Shown: in pieces, positions 32,531 through 40,240 of the stretch
How the letters are laid out: every line of letters begins with the position of its first letter
How positions within the stretch are numbered: position 1 is the stretch's first letter
Position numbers and translations under genes: made by a program
The notes under the pieces: generated by a model
Told to the model about the DNA's origin: nothing
The model's input: the letters and a program-made list of their open reading frames with translations, nothing else
Database searches by the model: none
From: an uncultured Elusimicrobium sp.
GTDB lineage: Bacteria > Elusimicrobiota > Elusimicrobia > Elusimicrobiales > Elusimicrobiaceae
DNA length: 49,527 bases
Assembly (NCBI GenBank): GCA_937891135.1
Contig: CALAFB010000095.1
Span: 1 to 49,527 of the forward strand
Reading direction: 5' to 3'

Positions 32531-32756
32531 CAATAAAAACGGTCATCATGAATTGAGTACCCACACAGTCCCACTACATAACAACCGCGGCCTACCACTA
32601 AAATGATAAACACTCGGCACAAAATAACCGGGTAATTAGTCCGTTTATTTTATGCCTCAATCGGATGTCTTTGGCGTGTGAGTAAACTAAACCGCTACTC
32701 CGTATACCTACTATACGGTTCCAAAAACAGATAAAATTGTACGTACATTATAACAA
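32531..32756 (-). ncRNA. Structured pilin 5' leader RNA, copy 2
   Basis: On the minus strand: TATAAT (32752-32747), TACAATTT box and TTTTTGGAA, P0 hairpin CCGTATA/TATACGG (32718-32700), outer stem ACTCACAC/GTGTGGGT (32683-32676 with 32566-32559, one U-G), and a long inner stem GGCATAAAATAAACGG/CCGGTTATTTTGTGCC (32656-32641 with 32631-32616; one wobble, one mismatch). A GACCGTTTTTATTGG block follows, as in the 36889 gene. It fills the gap between the pilin and the divergent 32786 gene. Confidence 0.6.
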
Positions 32757-32773
32757 ACTCCACCCGGATTTGC

Positions 32774-32779
32774 TATACT
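32774..32779 (+). promoter_or_regulatory. -10 box of the 32786 gene, probable leaderless start
   Basis: TATACT is followed by 6 bases and then ATG. No ribosome site is present. TAACAA at 32751 is at -35 distance. Confidence 0.55.
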
Positions 32780-32785
32780 GTAACT

Positions 32786-33214
32786 ATGAAAAAAGTCCTC
32801 GTTATTTTGGCAGCGGCTTGTATGCTAAGCGCGTGTAAATATTACCCCGAAATCCCCGTTACGTTGCCGGACGGATTTGTAGTGGACGCATGGGTGGCCG
32901 ATACGCCCGAAAAACAAGAACGCGGACTAATGCATGTAACCCAATTACCCGAAAATAAAGGAATGATTTTTACATTTGACCGGGAAGGCGAACAACTGTT
33001 TTGGATGAAAAACACCCTCATTGATTTAGATATTATTTTTATGGCGACAGACAAAACCGTTACCCATGTAGCGGATAACGTCCCTCATTCTACCCTTTCC
33101 ACTCCCGACGACCAAGTAGCCACAGCCCCCGGGTATGGGCAATACGTACTAGAACTGGCCGCCGGAACCGCCGCCAAACACGGCGTAATGCCCGGGAGAA
33201 AACTTGCGTTTTAA
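32786..33214 (+). CDS. DUF192 lipoprotein
   Basis: The 142-residue product has a lipoprotein signal peptide with lipobox LSAC (Cys17 of MKKVLVILAAACMLSAC), then the DUF192 domain: DAWVADTPEKQERGLMHVTQLPENKGMIFTFDREGEQLFWMKNTLIDLDIIFMA. It would be anchored in the inner or outer membrane. It is the second DUF192 gene in 2 kb and differs from the cytoplasmic form at 30825. The M20 peptidase follows after 2 bases. Confidence 0.87.
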   Translation: MKKVLVILAAACMLSACKYYPEIPVTLPDGFVVDAWVADTPEKQERGLMHVTQLPENKGMIFTFDREGEQLFWMKNTLIDLDIIFMATDKTVTHVADNVPHSTLSTPDDQVATAPGYGQYVLELAAGTAAKHGVMPGRKLAF

Positions 33215-33216
33215 TT

Positions 33217-34710
33217 ATGAAAAAGGTTCTCATTTTCTTTTTAATAAGTGTGTTTCCTGCCTTATTATATGCCCAGGAAAAAGATCCGTGGCAACCCTTG
33301 CAACAAGAGGCTAAAAAACACCTGACACGTCTGTTAAAAATAGATACCTCGCTGTCTAACCCCGATGAAATTGCCGCGGCGCGTTATTTGTATAAACAAT
33401 TTAATAAACATCATATTGACTGGGATATTTTTATTCCCGCACCGGGACGGGCTAATTTACTAGCGCGTATCAAAGGGACAGACCCAACGCAAAAGCCCCT
33501 TCTGTTAATTTCCCATTTAGACACTACGCCTGTGCAGGAAGGGTGGACGATTCCCCCGTTCCAAGCTACTGAAAAAGACGGCAAAATCTATGGCCTGGGT
33601 GCCACGGATGCCAAAAATTATACCGCCGCATATACTGCGTTGTTTACGTGGCTGGCTGACCAACCGCAACGGCCTGTGCGGGATATTATTTTCTTAGCTA
33701 CTTCCGGCGAAGAATCCGGTAGTGATACGGGGTTACGCTGGTTGGGCAAAAATCATTGGGCTCAAATAAACCCCGGATTTGCTTTAAATGAAGGCGGCGG
33801 GATTATTAAAGATAAGGAGGGAGCCGATATTGTATTTGCCGAAGCCGCCACCAAACAATATATGGATATTAAAATTACGGCCCTAGGCACCGAAGGACAT
33901 TCTGCCATCCCTACCGAAAATAACGCCGTTTATCATTTATCACAAGCTTTGGCTAAACTGGAAAATTTTAATACGCCCGCGCGCGTAACAGCTCCGGCGC
34001 GTACCCTGCTAAACGCCATTTTACCCTTGCAAGATGAGGACGGAAAAACTACGATCAATATGCTCTTGCATGACGAACACGCCCAAAATCGCCAAAATGC
34101 TGCCGAACTAATGGCGCAGGACCCCTTCTTTAAAACTCAGTTAAAAGACACGCTAAACCCCACGCAGGTTTCTTCCCCGGCAGACACTGGGAGTATCAGT
34201 GCTTCGGCCAGTGCAATCATCAATGTGCGGTTACTGCCCGGCACAGACCCGGATGAATTTTTTACTTCGCTGCAGCAATTATTTGATGCCGATGAAAATA
34301 TCGTACTGGAAATGGTAGAACGCCCGCAAACGCCCGCCCCCGCCCCGCAAGACGGCACAGACCCACTATTTGCCTCTATCCAAAAAACGGCAGACAAATT
34401 ACTCCCCGGCGCCATTACCGTACCAGGTTTGAGCCCGGCCTCTAGCGAAAGTGAACTGTTGCGGAAACTCGGTGTCATTACATACGGGCTAGGGCCCGAT
34501 ATGAACCCGCTGGAAACTAATACCGCACATACCGCTGATGAGTTTATTAGCGAAGCAGATTTTTACAACCAACTCAAATTTTTGGCAGGCGTGGTATTTG
34601 ACTTTGCGTATGGAAAAGACTTATTACCACTTGCTGTGGCCGCTTCTGCCCCGAAAACACAACCGTCCACGCAAGACACTTCTGCACTCAAAACAGCACA
34701 ATCCAATTGA
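33217..34710 (+). CDS. M20-family metallopeptidase, exported
   Basis: The 497-residue product has a signal peptide (MKKVLIFFLISVFPALLYAQ) and the M20 (ArgE/DapE/CPG2) catalytic set: H100 and D102 (LLISHLDTTPV), D131 (GLGATDAKN), E165-E166 (ATSGEESGSD), a dimerisation domain around 220-330 (EGHSAIPTENN), and a C-terminal His (NTAHTADEFI). It should hydrolyse peptides or acyl-amino acids with two zincs, here in the periplasm. The last ~30 residues are a Ser/Thr/Gln tail. Only 2 bases separate it from the DUF192 lipoprotein. Confidence 0.9.
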   Translation: MKKVLIFFLISVFPALLYAQEKDPWQPLQQEAKKHLTRLLKIDTSLSNPDEIAAARYLYKQFNKHHIDWDIFIPAPGRANLLARIKGTDPTQKPLLLISHLDTTPVQEGWTIPPFQATEKDGKIYGLGATDAKNYTAAYTALFTWLADQPQRPVRDIIFLATSGEESGSDTGLRWLGKNHWAQINPGFALNEGGGIIKDKEGADIVFAEAATKQYMDIKITALGTEGHSAIPTENNAVYHLSQALAKLENFNTPARVTAPARTLLNAILPLQDEDGKTTINMLLHDEHAQNRQNAAELMAQDPFFKTQLKDTLNPTQVSSPADTGSISASASAIINVRLLPGTDPDEFFTSLQQLFDADENIVLEMVERPQTPAPAPQDGTDPLFASIQKTADKLLPGAITVPGLSPASSESELLRKLGVITYGLGPDMNPLETNTAHTADEFISEADFYNQLKFLAGVVFDFAYGKDLLPLAVAASAPKTQPSTQDTSALKTAQSN

Positions 34711-34804
34711 CCCTAAATTTGACGCAAAGAACACAACATCAAAACCGGTTTTACCGACCCTGATTACGGTGTTAAGAAAATCCGGCGCAAAAAGCGGGAG
34801 ATGG

Positions 34805-35347
34805 TTACTTCTTATAATAAATGCTTTGTTTGACTTGGTCGGCTTTTTCTTTACCGAGGAGTTTTTCTACAATAGCAAAACCGAAGTCTATACTGGCGGC
34901 AGCTGACTGACCCGTAATGATATTGCCGTCCACGGCTACGTATTGACCCGTAAAATGACCGCCAAAGTCGTCATTCATAGATGTAAAACACGTATACGTT
35001 TTGCCTTTTAAATAGCCGGCACGTCCCAAAATGGTGGGGCTAGCACATATCGCGGCCACTACCTTGTCTGCGTCCATAAACTCTTTGAGTAGGGCTTGCA
35101 CGCCGGTACTTTTTTCCAGCTCCGCATATTGCGGCCCGCCGGGCAGTACCAAGGCCTCATACTCCGCTCCGTTTAGCTGCGAAAACGGTTTTAAAGACGT
35201 GCACGTTAGGCCAAATCGTCCCGTAGCATTTATTCCCGTAAGTGAAAAAATATCCACCGTTAGCCCCGCGCGGCGCAAAATAGCAAACGTACCCACGGCT
35301 TCTACTTCTTCAAAACCATTTGTTAAAACCAAGCAGACTTTTTTCAT
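34805..35347 (-). CDS. DJ-1/PfpI-family protein
   Basis: The 180-residue protein matches DJ-1/ThiJ: KKVCLVLTNGFEEVEAVGTFAILRRAG at the start and the nucleophile elbow VAAICASPTILGRAG with C101. E13-E16 supply the usual acidic partner. Members act as deglycases, chaperones or redox sensors; which one applies cannot be told from sequence. Its ATG overlaps the metK stop (ATGA at 35344-35347), so the two are co-transcribed and coupled. Confidence 0.9.
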   Translation of the reverse strand: MKKVCLVLTNGFEEVEAVGTFAILRRAGLTVDIFSLTGINATGRFGLTCTSLKPFSQLNGAEYEALVLPGGPQYAELEKSTGVQALLKEFMDADKVVAAICASPTILGRAGYLKGKTYTCFTSMNDDFGGHFTGQYVAVDGNIITGQSAAASIDFGFAIVEKLLGKEKADQVKQSIYYKK

Positions 35348-36513
35348 TTGGCTGCCTTTACCGCTGCTTGCAATGCAGCTACTTTGTCGGTCTGCTCCCA
35401 CGGAAATTCCTTGCGGCCAAAGTGCCCAAACGAGGCCGTTTGAGCATAAATCGGGTTTCTAAGTTTAAAGTGCTCTATAATACCGCGCGGCGTAAGCGGG
35501 AAAATTTTACGAGCCAGTTGCGCTAATTTCTCATCGGGAAGAACTCCTGTTCCGTCTGTATCTACGTAAAAACCGACGGGTTCGTCTTTGCCAATAGCAT
35601 ATGCTAGTTGTACCGTACATTCATGCGCCAGTTTGGCAGCCACGATATTTTTAGCAATATAACGCGCCATATAGGCAGCCGAGCGGTCTACCTTGGTTGG
35701 GTCCTTGCCAGAGAACGCCCCCCCGCCGTGCGGGCAGCGGCCGCCGGAGGTATCTACAATAATTTTGCGCCCGGTAAGCCCGGTATCGGACTGTGGCCCG
35801 CCGATGACAAATTTGCCCGTGGGGTTAATGTAAATCTTGGTATCTTTATCCATCCACTTACCCACAACAGGCACAATAGCCGCGTTAATCAGTTCTTTTT
35901 TGGATTTCTCGGTAATTTTTTCGCCGGTTTTATCCAAAATATCTTCGGTATGTTGCGTGGAAAGCACCACGGTGTCCACACGCACAGGTTTGCCGTCCTT
36001 GTATTCCACGGTTACCTGGGATTTGGCATCCGGCCCTAAATACGGCAGTTTTTTAGAACGGCGAATGGTGTCTAATTTCTTTAAAATTTGGTGGGATAAA
36101 ACGAGTGATAGCGGCATATATTCCGGCGTTTCATTGACCGCATAACCTACCATAAGCCCTTGGTCGCCCGCACCGCCGACGTCTACGCCTTGGCTAATGT
36201 CCGGCGATTGTTTGCCGATAACATTCACTACCGCACACGTTTGATAGTTGAATCCCCATTTGGCTTCGTCGTAACCAATGTCCTTAATGACTTGGCGGGC
36301 AATTTGCTCTACGTCTACCCACGTACGGGTGGTAATTTCCCCGCCGACAATAACAAGCCCACGCGTAATGTATGTCTCACACGCTACACGGGCGGTTTTA
36401 TCTTTTTTTAAAATTTCATCTAAAATAGCGTCTGAAATTTGGTCGCACACTTTATCCGGGTGTCCGGCTGAAACAGATTCAGAAGTAAAATAGCATTTGC
36501 CTTGTTTAATCAT
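35344..36513 (-). CDS. metK: S-adenosylmethionine synthetase
   Basis: The 389-residue protein is full length with three-domain MetK features: SESVSAGHPDKVCDQISDAILD (ATP/methionine site), GGAGDQGLMVGYA, and the loop GGRCPHGGGAFSGKDPTKVDRSAAYMARYIAKN. It makes SAM from ATP and methionine. GGAG precedes the ATG. No SAM riboswitch is visible: the leader from TATAAT (36557-36552) is only ~32 bases. Confidence 0.96.
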   Translation of the reverse strand: MIKQGKCYFTSESVSAGHPDKVCDQISDAILDEILKKDKTARVACETYITRGLVIVGGEITTRTWVDVEQIARQVIKDIGYDEAKWGFNYQTCAVVNVIGKQSPDISQGVDVGGAGDQGLMVGYAVNETPEYMPLSLVLSHQILKKLDTIRRSKKLPYLGPDAKSQVTVEYKDGKPVRVDTVVLSTQHTEDILDKTGEKITEKSKKELINAAIVPVVGKWMDKDTKIYINPTGKFVIGGPQSDTGLTGRKIIVDTSGGRCPHGGGAFSGKDPTKVDRSAAYMARYIAKNIVAAKLAHECTVQLAYAIGKDEPVGFYVDTDGTGVLPDEKLAQLARKIFPLTPRGIIEHFKLRNPIYAQTASFGHFGRKEFPWEQTDKVAALQAAVKAAK

Positions 36514-36551
36514 AGAAATACTCCAAGTCAGTAAATTTGAGGGGTATGTAT

Positions 36552-36583
36552 ATTATACTATTTTATACGTCTTTACTAAGACG
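36552..36583 (-). promoter_or_regulatory. metK promoter with 16-bp palindrome
   Basis: TATAAT lies at 36557-36552 on the minus strand. A CGTCTT-TACT-AAGACG palindrome at 36568-36583 covers the expected -35 zone and sits between the divergent metK and pilin-leader promoters, so it could be an operator for either. Confidence 0.4.
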
Positions 36584-36585
36584 AG

Positions 36586-36615
36586 TTGTTATTTTGGGAG
36601 AACTTTTACTATACT
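36586..36615 (+). promoter_or_regulatory. Promoter of pilin 4 leader
   Basis: TTGTTA at 36586-36591 and TATACT at 36610-36615 are 18 bases apart. Transcription would start near 36622, at the conserved TACAATTT box. Confidence 0.55.
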
Positions 36616-36621
36616 ATAAGT

Positions 36622-36843
36622 ACAATTTTTCTTTGTTTTTGGAACCGTATGCAGCATACGGAGAACTTTTGGGGAACCGAAAGTACTATTGCGATCCAAA
36701 AATAGCCCATATAAGCACGTCCTTTGCAAACTGATCCTTTGCAGTTGATGTGCTGAATGTTTGCCGTTTCCATGTAACGGCAAATTACGGCTATTTTAGT
36801 TAAGGTCTCGCAATAGTCCTGGCTATAGGGGCCGTTTTTATTG
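36622..36843 (+). ncRNA. Structured pilin 5' leader RNA, copy 3
   Basis: Order: TACAATTTTT box and TTTTTGGAA, P0 palindrome 36645-36661 (CCGTATGC/GCATACGG), P1 ACTATTGCGA 36685-36694 with TCGCAATAGT 36808-36817 (10 bp perfect), P2 AAAATAGCC 36699-36707 with GGCTATTTT 36789-36797 (9 bp perfect), P3 starting AGCACGTC 36714 with GATGTGCT ending 36754 and inner AACTG/CAGTT, and P4 TTTGCCGTT 36760-36768 with AACGGCAAA 36776-36784 (9 bp perfect). P3 and P4 sit inside P2 as a three-way junction, the same plan as copy 1. A GGCCGTTTTTATTGG block follows. Confidence 0.7.
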
Positions 36844-36895
36844 GTTTCATAAACAGGAAAATTGAAATTCATGTAAAAAGAGGTGTTTATGAAAC
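36844..36895 (+). promoter_or_regulatory. Start-codon-sequestering stem of pilin 4
   Basis: GTTTCATAAAC at 36844-36854 is the exact reverse complement of GTTTATGAAAC at 36885-36895, which includes the ATG at 36889. The loop holds the AGAGGT ribosome site. The same pair exists at pilin 3. Confidence 0.68.
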
Positions 36896-37398
36896 ATAAC
36901 AAACGGGGGTTTACCCTCATAGAGTTGTTAGTAGTTGTGTTAATAATCGGTATTTTGGCAGCCGTGGCGTTGCCGCAATACCAATTCGCTGTAGCAAAAG
37001 CACGTACCATGCAGTTATTAACTTTGGTAAAAGCCGTTGACCAAGCGGAGCATATTTATTATTTGGCAAATGGAAATTATGCAAATGATTTTACAGCCTT
37101 AGACATTGAAATGCCCGGAGGATTTACGAAAACAGGATATATCAACAGCAACTCTAAACAACCTTATTTGCAATATAACGATTTTAAATGTCAATATTGG
37201 TATGGGAACGAAACTGTATCTTCTATCAAATGCATTGGCAAATTGACATTGGAAAAATATTTTCACTTAAACCACATATTATGTTGGGCCGATAAAGAAG
37301 ATACCATTTCCAATAAAGTGTGCCAAGCATTGGCTGGGCACTCAGAAAGCGATACGGAAAGCTCCGCGGGAACCCAGAATGCCTATTACATTCAATAA
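36889..37398 (+). CDS. Type IV pilin-like protein 4
   Basis: The 169-residue protein has leader MKHNKRG, then GFTLIELLVVVLIIG and ILAAVALPQYQFAVAKAR, a ~140-residue globular part with YYLANGNYANDF and five Cys, and a C-terminus NAYYIQ. The ATG at 36889 is chosen over 36883 because the matching 5' region of pilin 3 only allows this one and AGAGGTG is correctly placed. Expression is likely controlled by the long structured leader and the stem over the start codon. No pilus machinery is adjacent. Confidence 0.88.
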   Translation: MKHNKRGFTLIELLVVVLIIGILAAVALPQYQFAVAKARTMQLLTLVKAVDQAEHIYYLANGNYANDFTALDIEMPGGFTKTGYINSNSKQPYLQYNDFKCQYWYGNETVSSIKCIGKLTLEKYFHLNHILCWADKEDTISNKVCQALAGHSESDTESSAGTQNAYYIQ

Positions 37399-37440
37399 TA
37401 CAAAACCCCGGCGGGCGGTTTATGTAGTGGGCGAAATTGC

Positions 37441-37446
37441 TATAAT
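37441..37446 (+). promoter_or_regulatory. -10 box of the Opp operon, probable leaderless start
   Basis: TATAAT is followed by 6 bases and ATG at 37453, with no ribosome site between. Confidence 0.6.
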
Positions 37447-37452
37447 ATACCC

Positions 37453-38421
37453 ATGGCAGAACCGATTTTGCAGGTAGACAATTTACACCTAAGTTTTGTG
37501 AGCGGCGGGCAAAAAACACCGGTGGTGCGCGGTCTTTCCTACACCTTGGAAAAGGGAAAAGTGCTAGCCGTGGTAGGCGAGTCGGGCAGCGGTAAAACCG
37601 TGCAAGCCCTTTCTATATTAAACCTGCTGCCGCCGGGGGGCCATGTGGACGGCGGCAAAATCGGATATAACGGGAAGAATTTACTTACGTTAAAACCGGC
37701 TGCCTTGCGTCAAATCCGTGGTAAAAAAATTGCCATGATTTTTCAGGACCCGTCCTCCAGTTTGAACCCGGTATTAACTATTGGCGAGCAACTGACCGAA
37801 ACCTTGCAGGCCCACCAAAAAATTTCCAAGTCCATAGCGCGTCAAAAAGCCGCTAAGTTACTTACGCAAGTGGGAATTGCCGATGCGGAAAAACGCTTGG
37901 ATGAATATCCGTTCCAATTTTCGGGCGGGATGTGCCAGCGCGTGATGATTGCCATGGCTCTTTTGCTGAACCCGGATATTTTAATTGCGGACGAGCCGAC
38001 TACCGCCCTGGATGTTACCGTGCAGGCGCAAATTTTAAAACTCTTAAAAACCTTGCAGCAGCAAAACGGGATGAGCGTTATTTTTATTACGCACAATTTG
38101 GCCGTGGCCGCCCAGATTGCTGATGAAGTGCTTGTGTTGTATGCCGGACAATGTATGGAGTATGCCCCGGCAAAATCCCTTTTTAAGAATCCGCTTCATC
38201 CGTATACACAAGGGTTGTTAGGTTCCTTGGCCAGTATTCATACAAAACCGGACCGGCTGCCCGCGATTGCCGGTAACCCGCCGCTCCCCGGCGAAGAATT
38301 GCCCGGTTGTCCGTTTGCGCCGCGCTGCCCGCACGTGCTGGAAAAATGCCGCACCGCTTGCCCCGCATTCGTTAAAAAAGAAGGCCGTTACGTGCGTTGT
38401 TTCTTGCAGGAGGGAAAATGA
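37453..38421 (+). CDS. Oligopeptide ABC transporter ATP-binding protein (OppD/DppD type)
   Basis: The 322-residue ATPase shows Walker A GESGSGKT, Q-loop FQDPSSSLNP, signature FSGGMCQR, Walker B ILIADEPTTALD and the H-loop THN. The C-terminal OppD extension with Cys residues (GCPFAPRCPH...KCR) is present. It powers import of peptides through the permeases encoded downstream. It is the first gene of a four-gene operon (D-F-B-C) and is probably translated from a leaderless mRNA. Confidence 0.94.
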   Translation: MAEPILQVDNLHLSFVSGGQKTPVVRGLSYTLEKGKVLAVVGESGSGKTVQALSILNLLPPGGHVDGGKIGYNGKNLLTLKPAALRQIRGKKIAMIFQDPSSSLNPVLTIGEQLTETLQAHQKISKSIARQKAAKLLTQVGIADAEKRLDEYPFQFSGGMCQRVMIAMALLLNPDILIADEPTTALDVTVQAQILKLLKTLQQQNGMSVIFITHNLAVAAQIADEVLVLYAGQCMEYAPAKSLFKNPLHPYTQGLLGSLASIHTKPDRLPAIAGNPPLPGEELPGCPFAPRCPHVLEKCRTACPAFVKKEGRYVRCFLQEGK

Positions 38422-39215
38422 CGGCTCCACTTGTTATCCAACAACTTTGCAAAATTTATGTCCGTAAACCTTTTTGGGGAAAACGGGTAGAGAAAACTGT
38501 GCTAACCGGCATTGATTTAACGTTACAAAAAGGCAAAGTTTTGGGGTTGGTCGGAGAGTCGGGCTGTGGTAAAAGTACTTTATGCAAAGTGATTTTAGGG
38601 ATTGAACCTGCCACGTCCGGCCTGGTGCAAATTAACGGGCAAGATACCGCTGTATTTTCTACTAAACAATGGCGCGCGTTGCGCCGCCAAATGCAAGTTG
38701 TGTATCAGGATCCGTATGCCAGTTTGGACCCTCGTTTTACCGTACGCCAATTACTAAGCGAACCCTTAGACATTCACGGCCTGTACCGGGGGAAATCCTC
38801 CCGCGAAACTTATTTGCGGGAATTGTTATCTTCCGTCCAGTTAGACCCTGTATTTTTGGACCGGTACCCGCATGCATTTTCCGGCGGGCAACGCCAACGT
38901 ATTGCCATCGCGCGTGCTTTGGCTTTGAAGCCCGATATTTTAATTGCAGATGAGCCTGTTTCCGCCTTGGATGTTTCTGTGCAAGCCCAAATTTTAAACC
39001 TGTTAAAAGAGATTCAACAAAAACGCCAATTATCTATGTTGTTCGTTACGCATGATTTTGCCGTCGCGCGTTTTTTGTGTGATGAAATTGCGGTCATGCA
39101 CCAAGGAAAAATTGTGGAGCATGCTCCGGCGGACAAATTATTTACTCATCCGCAGCAGCCCTATACCCAAAAATTGCTGGCGGCTGTGCCTAGCGTGAAA
39201 GGGGGGCAATTATGA
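38418..39215 (+). CDS. Oligopeptide ABC transporter ATP-binding protein (OppF/DppF type)
   Basis: The ATG overlaps the previous stop (ATGA) and is preceded by GGAGGG, giving 265 residues. Walker A is GESGCGKST, the Q-loop YQDPYASLDPR, signature FSGGQRQR and Walker B ILIADEPVSALD. It is the second ATPase of the heterodimer. It is shorter than most OppF proteins at the C-terminus (ends after VPSVKGGQL), without the Cys-rich extension. Confidence 0.94.
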   Translation: MTAPLVIQQLCKIYVRKPFWGKRVEKTVLTGIDLTLQKGKVLGLVGESGCGKSTLCKVILGIEPATSGLVQINGQDTAVFSTKQWRALRRQMQVVYQDPYASLDPRFTVRQLLSEPLDIHGLYRGKSSRETYLRELLSSVQLDPVFLDRYPHAFSGGQRQRIAIARALALKPDILIADEPVSALDVSVQAQILNLLKEIQQKRQLSMLFVTHDFAVARFLCDEIAVMHQGKIVEHAPADKLFTHPQQPYTQKLLAAVPSVKGGQL

Positions 39216-40237
39216 TGCGTTATCTCGTGCGCCGGCTTTGTTTGTTACCGCTTGTAGTATTAGGGGTTACGTTTGCATTATTTTTACTTACCCAGCGTTT
39301 AAGCCCCGAAATGCGCGCTTCTCTGTATGTAAAAGACCCGCGCCAAATGGGGGCCTTGGAAGAAGTCATCCGCCAACACGGGCTTCGCGATAATGTATTT
39401 AAGCAATATGGTCGTTGGTTGTTGAATGTAGCGCACGGGGACTTGGGTTACAGCCCTAGTGCTAATATGCCTGTGGCAAAGGCACTTAAAGAATATCTTC
39501 CCGCCACGATTCAGCTGGCTTTAGTTACCATGATTTTTGTAATTGTCTTTGGCGTTTGGTTGGGGGCATTGTCTGCATTTTATAAAGACAAATGGCCGGA
39601 CGTTCTTGCACGGTTTATTTCCGTGGGAGGGTTTTCATTGCCGATTTTTGTCCTGGGGCTAGTACTCCTCATGATTTTTTACGGGCAGCTTGGTTGGTTT
39701 GCCCCGGGGGGGTATTCTGTACAGACGGATTTTATCATCCACGGTCCTTCCTTTAAAACGTATACCGGGTTTTTGCTGCTGGATAGTTTATTAAATGGAA
39801 ATGGACGTGTATTTTTAGATGTGCTTTCTCATTTAGTGCTGCCCGCTATGACGCTTTGTATCGGTTCATTTGCTTTAATGGTGCGGGTCATGCGTTCGTC
39901 TATGTTAGAAGAATTAAATAAAGATTATGTCCGCACGGCGCGTGCCAAAGGCTTGGCAGAATATCAGGTGGTCTATAAGCACGCAGGTAAAAACGCCATG
40001 ATCCCTGTAATTACTTTAGCCGCTATTCAGTTTATTCGCTTGCTGGGCGGAACGGTCATTGTAGAAACAATTTTTGATTATCCCGGTATCGGGCGGTTTG
40101 GGGTACTGGCGGCCCAGCAACTAGATATTGCCGGCATTTTGGGGTTTTCATTATTAGTGGCGGTACTCTTTGTACTGGGTAATTTAGCGACGGACCTTTT
40201 ATATACCGCGGCAGATCCGCGGATCCGGTTGGAGTAA
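39212..40237 (+). CDS. Oligopeptide ABC transporter permease (OppB/DppB type)
   Basis: The 341-residue permease has the RRLCLLPLVVLGVTFALFLLTQRLSPEMRA start, six hydrophobic helices and the EAA loop region (DYVRTARAKGLAEYQVVYKHAGKNAMIPVI). An unusually long periplasmic stretch lies between helix 1 and 2. The ATG overlaps the stop of the OppF gene by four bases. Confidence 0.93.
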   Translation: MMRYLVRRLCLLPLVVLGVTFALFLLTQRLSPEMRASLYVKDPRQMGALEEVIRQHGLRDNVFKQYGRWLLNVAHGDLGYSPSANMPVAKALKEYLPATIQLALVTMIFVIVFGVWLGALSAFYKDKWPDVLARFISVGGFSLPIFVLGLVLLMIFYGQLGWFAPGGYSVQTDFIIHGPSFKTYTGFLLLDSLLNGNGRVFLDVLSHLVLPAMTLCIGSFALMVRVMRSSMLEELNKDYVRTARAKGLAEYQVVYKHAGKNAMIPVITLAAIQFIRLLGGTVIVETIFDYPGIGRFGVLAAQQLDIAGILGFSLLVAVLFVLGNLATDLLYTAADPRIRLE

Positions 40238-40240
40238 CGT

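Noticed and set aside
36514..36600. SAM riboswitch before metK
   Set aside because: The metK leader is ~32 bases from its -10 and no SAM-box fold is visible; the large structured RNA nearby is on the other strand and belongs to the pilin.
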